Source: Arthrobacter alpinus
Lineage (GTDB): Bacteria; Actinomycetota; Actinomycetes; Actinomycetales; Micrococcaceae
DNA: 64,000 bases
Reading direction: 5' to 3'
Assembly (NCBI RefSeq): GCF_900105965.1
Contig: NZ_FNTV01000001.1
Coordinates: forward strand, 2,666,001-2,730,000
The translations under genes were made by a program, and so were the position numbers. Below the pieces are notes generated by a model. The model made no database searches and was not told the DNA's origin. It was given only the letters and a program-made list of their open reading frames with translations. Every line of letters starts with the position of its first letter. The first letter of the stretch is position 1. Below are positions 62,160 to 64,000 of the stretch, one piece after another.

Positions 62160-62411
62160 TCAATCTTGGCCAGCGTTCCTTCTTACTGATGGCAACCGTA
62201 TGTAGAGCCAGTAGTGCCATTTGAAAACAGGGCCACTGGTTGTGTTTCTCGCTGTACAGTCCGGACAAATCGTCCAGAACGGCTGGCTTACTTTTCGGCC
62301 AACACCGACACCCTTGAACATTCCATCGGCGCTTGCGCCCCTTTCCAGGAGCCCGTAGTCATCGGTCTGGCAAACATCACACCAGATACTCGAAGCGGAG
62401 ATATCGTCCAT
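62160..62411 (-). CDS. Small zinc-ribbon-like hypothetical protein
   Basis: The 83-residue product has two CxxC pairs, WCDVCQTDDYG and ICPDCTARN, that could form a zinc ribbon. An aromatic tail follows (FKWHYWLYIRLP). No ribosome site is clear before the ATG at 62411. No family recognised. It is one of several small Cys-rich genes in this end of the window. Confidence 0.5.
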   Translation of the reverse strand: MDDISASSIWCDVCQTDDYGLLERGASADGMFKGVGVGRKVSQPFWTICPDCTARNTTSGPVFKWHYWLYIRLPSVRRNAGQD

Positions 62412-62528
62412 GCTTAGTCACTCGGTTCTCGTCCGAGCAGGGCTTGGTACAAGAACTGGTGACGCCATTTTAGGACTCTAGGCTCACGCCTTCAAGACAA
62501 CGCACTGCCACTTAACGGATAGGTGCAA

Positions 62529-62678
62529 CTACCTCTCAGGTCGAACACTGACCAACCGAGCGCGCTCGGGCATTGTTCGTTTGAGCTGCTCGAAACCTTG
62601 GGTGTAGTTCTGGCATTCGACCGTTGTGGTCTCGATGGCGCCCGTCTCGATGGTCTCGAACATTGCTGTGATGATCAT
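62529..62678 (-). CDS. Very small hypothetical protein
   Basis: The 49-residue product includes METIETGAIETT-like residues (FETIETGAIETTTVEC), then YTQGFEQLKRTMPERARLV and a basic end. TTGGAGC lies directly before the ATG at 62678. Its layout resembles small conserved actinobacterial mobile-element proteins that pair a Thr/Glu strand with a P-E-x-x-R helix end. The family is not named with certainty. Confidence 0.4.
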   Translation of the reverse strand: MIITAMFETIETGAIETTTVECQNYTQGFEQLKRTMPERARLVSVRPER

Positions 62679-62742
62679 GCTCCAAGGATAGGGCAACCCG
62701 CCCACTATGTTCTATGTCAGACCATGAGCGCATAATGTTCTA

Positions 62743-63049
62743 GTGAATAAGTTCGATGCAGGCAACAACCTGATCCTGATGGCGATCATTGATGCCGAGA
62801 CCCGCCACCCGAAACCATCCGACGGGCCGACTAAGCGCTTCCCGATTTGGAACAAACCCCTGGTGAAGGTCAACACGATCTACGGCCACGCTTTTGGCTA
62901 CACGCACTCTTACGGGCTCATTGGATGGTGGGACAACACCGGTAAGCACCACCGGTAAGCACCACATGGAATGGTTCCCCGCCGACCTCATCCAGCGGGT
63001 CAAGCGTGCCGATTGGAATGGCACTGACTATGAGGGGCCAATAAGCTAG
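62743..63049 (+). pseudogene. Hypothetical gene frameshifted by a 13-bp tandem duplication
   Basis: From GTG 62743 the frame reads AGNNLILMAIIDAETRHP and GHAFGYTHSYGLIGWWDNTG, then stops at 62956-62958. GGTAAGCACCACC (62941-62953) is directly repeated at 62954-62966 with its last base changed. Removing one copy restores the frame through MEWFPADLIQRVKRADWNG to a stop at 63047-63049, giving about 97 residues. The intact protein is a hypothetical I cannot name. It lies nine bases before the next gene. Confidence 0.6.
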
Positions 63050-63058
63050 CGTGGACGC

Positions 63059-63685
63059 ATGTTGCGCTGGGATATCTCGTTGCACCCGTCGTGGGATCGC
63101 ATGTACAAGTCTGGGATGACCGTGCGTGAGATCTCCGACTTCACGGGCCGGCCGCTCTCGACCGTGCAACGTCACCTGCAGGTCCGGCAAACCTACGACG
63201 ATGACATCCGTCCCATTCATGATGCAGCCAACGCGGCACGCGGCCCGGGCTGGCCCACCACACACTGGCAACGACGCTATAAAGCTACCCAAATCTTCCT
63301 TGCGGCAAACGGCAGGCTACCCGCTGTCGGTGGTGATGAGGAAGAACCTTCGTTGGCCCGTTGTGTCGCCCACCAGCGCGCTCTACATATCCGTGGCGAA
63401 TTACCCGACATTCAAATCACGCTCATGGACAAGCTGCCCGGTTGGACACACCGGGAGCCCTCAGTGAATCGCGACGAGCATTGGCATGAACGTCTCGAAG
63501 ATCTACACGCATTCGTCATGGAGACAGGTGCAATGCCACGCTACAAGCGCTACGACGGCGAAGAAGAGCATAGCCTCGGCGTTTGGCTCCACACCCAGCA
63601 CCAGGGCCGAGCAGAAGGACGCCTAAAACAATGGCGCCTTGAAGCTCTCGATGCGGCCCTGCCGGGCTGGCGCAGCAGGATGTGA
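63059..63685 (+). CDS. Helicase-associated (HA) domain protein
   Basis: The 208-residue protein starts with a helix-turn-helix-like region (MTVREISDFTGRPLSTVQRHL, residues 20-40). Two HA-type units follow. Each has the tryptophan, conserved glutamates, LG/SLxxW-like segment and PGW end of the family: LMDKLPGW near 124-131, and WHERLEDLHAFVMETGAMP with EEEHSLGVWLHTQ and LPGWRSRM. HA domains occur in actinobacterial plasmid helicases and stand-alone proteins and may bind nucleic acid. Function here is unknown. It follows the frameshifted gene closely. Confidence 0.75.
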   Translation: MLRWDISLHPSWDRMYKSGMTVREISDFTGRPLSTVQRHLQVRQTYDDDIRPIHDAANAARGPGWPTTHWQRRYKATQIFLAANGRLPAVGGDEEEPSLARCVAHQRALHIRGELPDIQITLMDKLPGWTHREPSVNRDEHWHERLEDLHAFVMETGAMPRYKRYDGEEEHSLGVWLHTQHQGRAEGRLKQWRLEALDAALPGWRSRM

Positions 63686-63895
63686 GCCACACTCCCCCGG
63701 AGCAGTACCATGCGTACATTGGCTAATTGGCACAAGTCTCGCCGGTCATGGACGTTTTGCAACCGTCGAAAATGTCATTTAGGGATACCCGCGACGCCAG
63801 CAAAAAGTCGCGTCGGTGACTGTTTCAGTCTCTGCGCTATAGACACCGAACAGCACATCCTGCGCCGACCGATTTAGTCGATCACCTCCAAGAGA

Positions 63896-64000
63896 CTACG
63901 CCGAACGCAGATCCCCCAGTCTTTTCACTTCAAGCTCGAGCATGTTGACCTTTGTTGTCAATTCTTGGATGAGAACGAGCAATTGGTTGCTGTCAGGTGC
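63896..64000 (-). CDS. C-terminal end of a minus-strand gene (cut by window edge)
   Basis: Thirty-four residues are readable to the TAG at 63896-63898: SNQLLVLIQELTTKVNMLEL, then EVKRLGDLRSA. The leucine and valine heptad spacing indicates a coiled coil. The start lies outside the window. Function is unknown. The stretch 63686-63895 has no gene I can support. Confidence 0.5.
   Translation of the reverse strand, partial: APDSNQLLVLIQELTTKVNMLELEVKRLGDLRSA

Noticed and set aside
1..64000. CRISPR arrays, tRNA or rRNA genes, replication origin
   Set aside because: I looked for regularly spaced short repeats, cloverleaf-like sequences and iteron or DnaA-box clusters and saw none. The regular repeats found are coding repeats or the 56-bp intergenic tandem.

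Overview
The window is high-GC bacterial DNA carrying operons with start/stop (ATGA/GTGA) overlaps, GTG and TTG starts, GGAGG-type ribosome sites, and gene families typical of soil Actinobacteria. Gene order in the inositol block, LacI-controlled glycan loci and the sequence flavour of many proteins point to Arthrobacter or a close relative (Paenarthrobacter, Pseudarthrobacter). That assignment is an inference from gene content, not a database result. No rRNA, tRNA, CRISPR array or replication origin was recognised.

Layout. (1) 1-9.4 kb, minus strand: a myo-inositol catabolic operon read as iolC, a TIM-barrel aldolase-like gene, iolD, iolA, an iolE-like gene, iolG, iolH and a cut-off iolT-like transporter. 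No iolB or iolR lies in the window. A tautomerase gene (9.7-10.1 kb) shares an operator-like motif with iolC. (2) 10.2-28.6 kb: plant cell-wall sugar use. A GH27 enzyme sits divergent to a LacI regulator. An eight-gene minus-strand operon follows: solute-binding protein, two permeases, GH3, DUF624, two GH43 enzymes and GH10. Then come an SMP-30 lactonase gene, a second LacI regulator and a divergent GH127 beta-L-arabinofuranosidase. The enzymes lack signal peptides, so oligosaccharides are probably imported and cut inside the cell. No ATPase is encoded with this importer. (3) 28.6-34.6 kb: an AI-2E family membrane protein, recombinase debris, a small secreted protein, a YeeZ-like NAD(P)-binding protein and a GNAT acetyltransferase. 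(4) 34.6-43.2 kb, minus strand: a LacI gene, a complete peptide-type ABC importer and an intracellular GH32 fructosidase, read as a fructan or fructo-oligosaccharide operon.

(5) 43.4-64 kb is accessory DNA, with truncated transposases, recombinase remnants, a half aquaporin and many small unknown genes. Three items stand out. First, one 599-residue protein appears to join an ECF sigma factor, an anti-sigma-like zinc motif, a membrane helix, a Pro/Ala/Thr stalk and a ricin-type lectin. It lies beside a sortase-anchored repeat protein and a lipoprotein. Second, an apparently AT-richer block holds a stand-alone condensation-domain-like enzyme, an MFS exporter, a NUDIX hydrolase, an SDR and an HSL-type hydrolase. 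Third, a secreted DUF2599 protein is followed 14 bases later by a two-helix membrane protein and a strong terminator.

A 181-bp sequence occurs twice, 15.5 kb apart (28678-28858 and 44229-44409), and aligns without gaps. The degraded mobile DNA makes a plasmid or genomic island possible for the right third, but the window alone cannot decide this.
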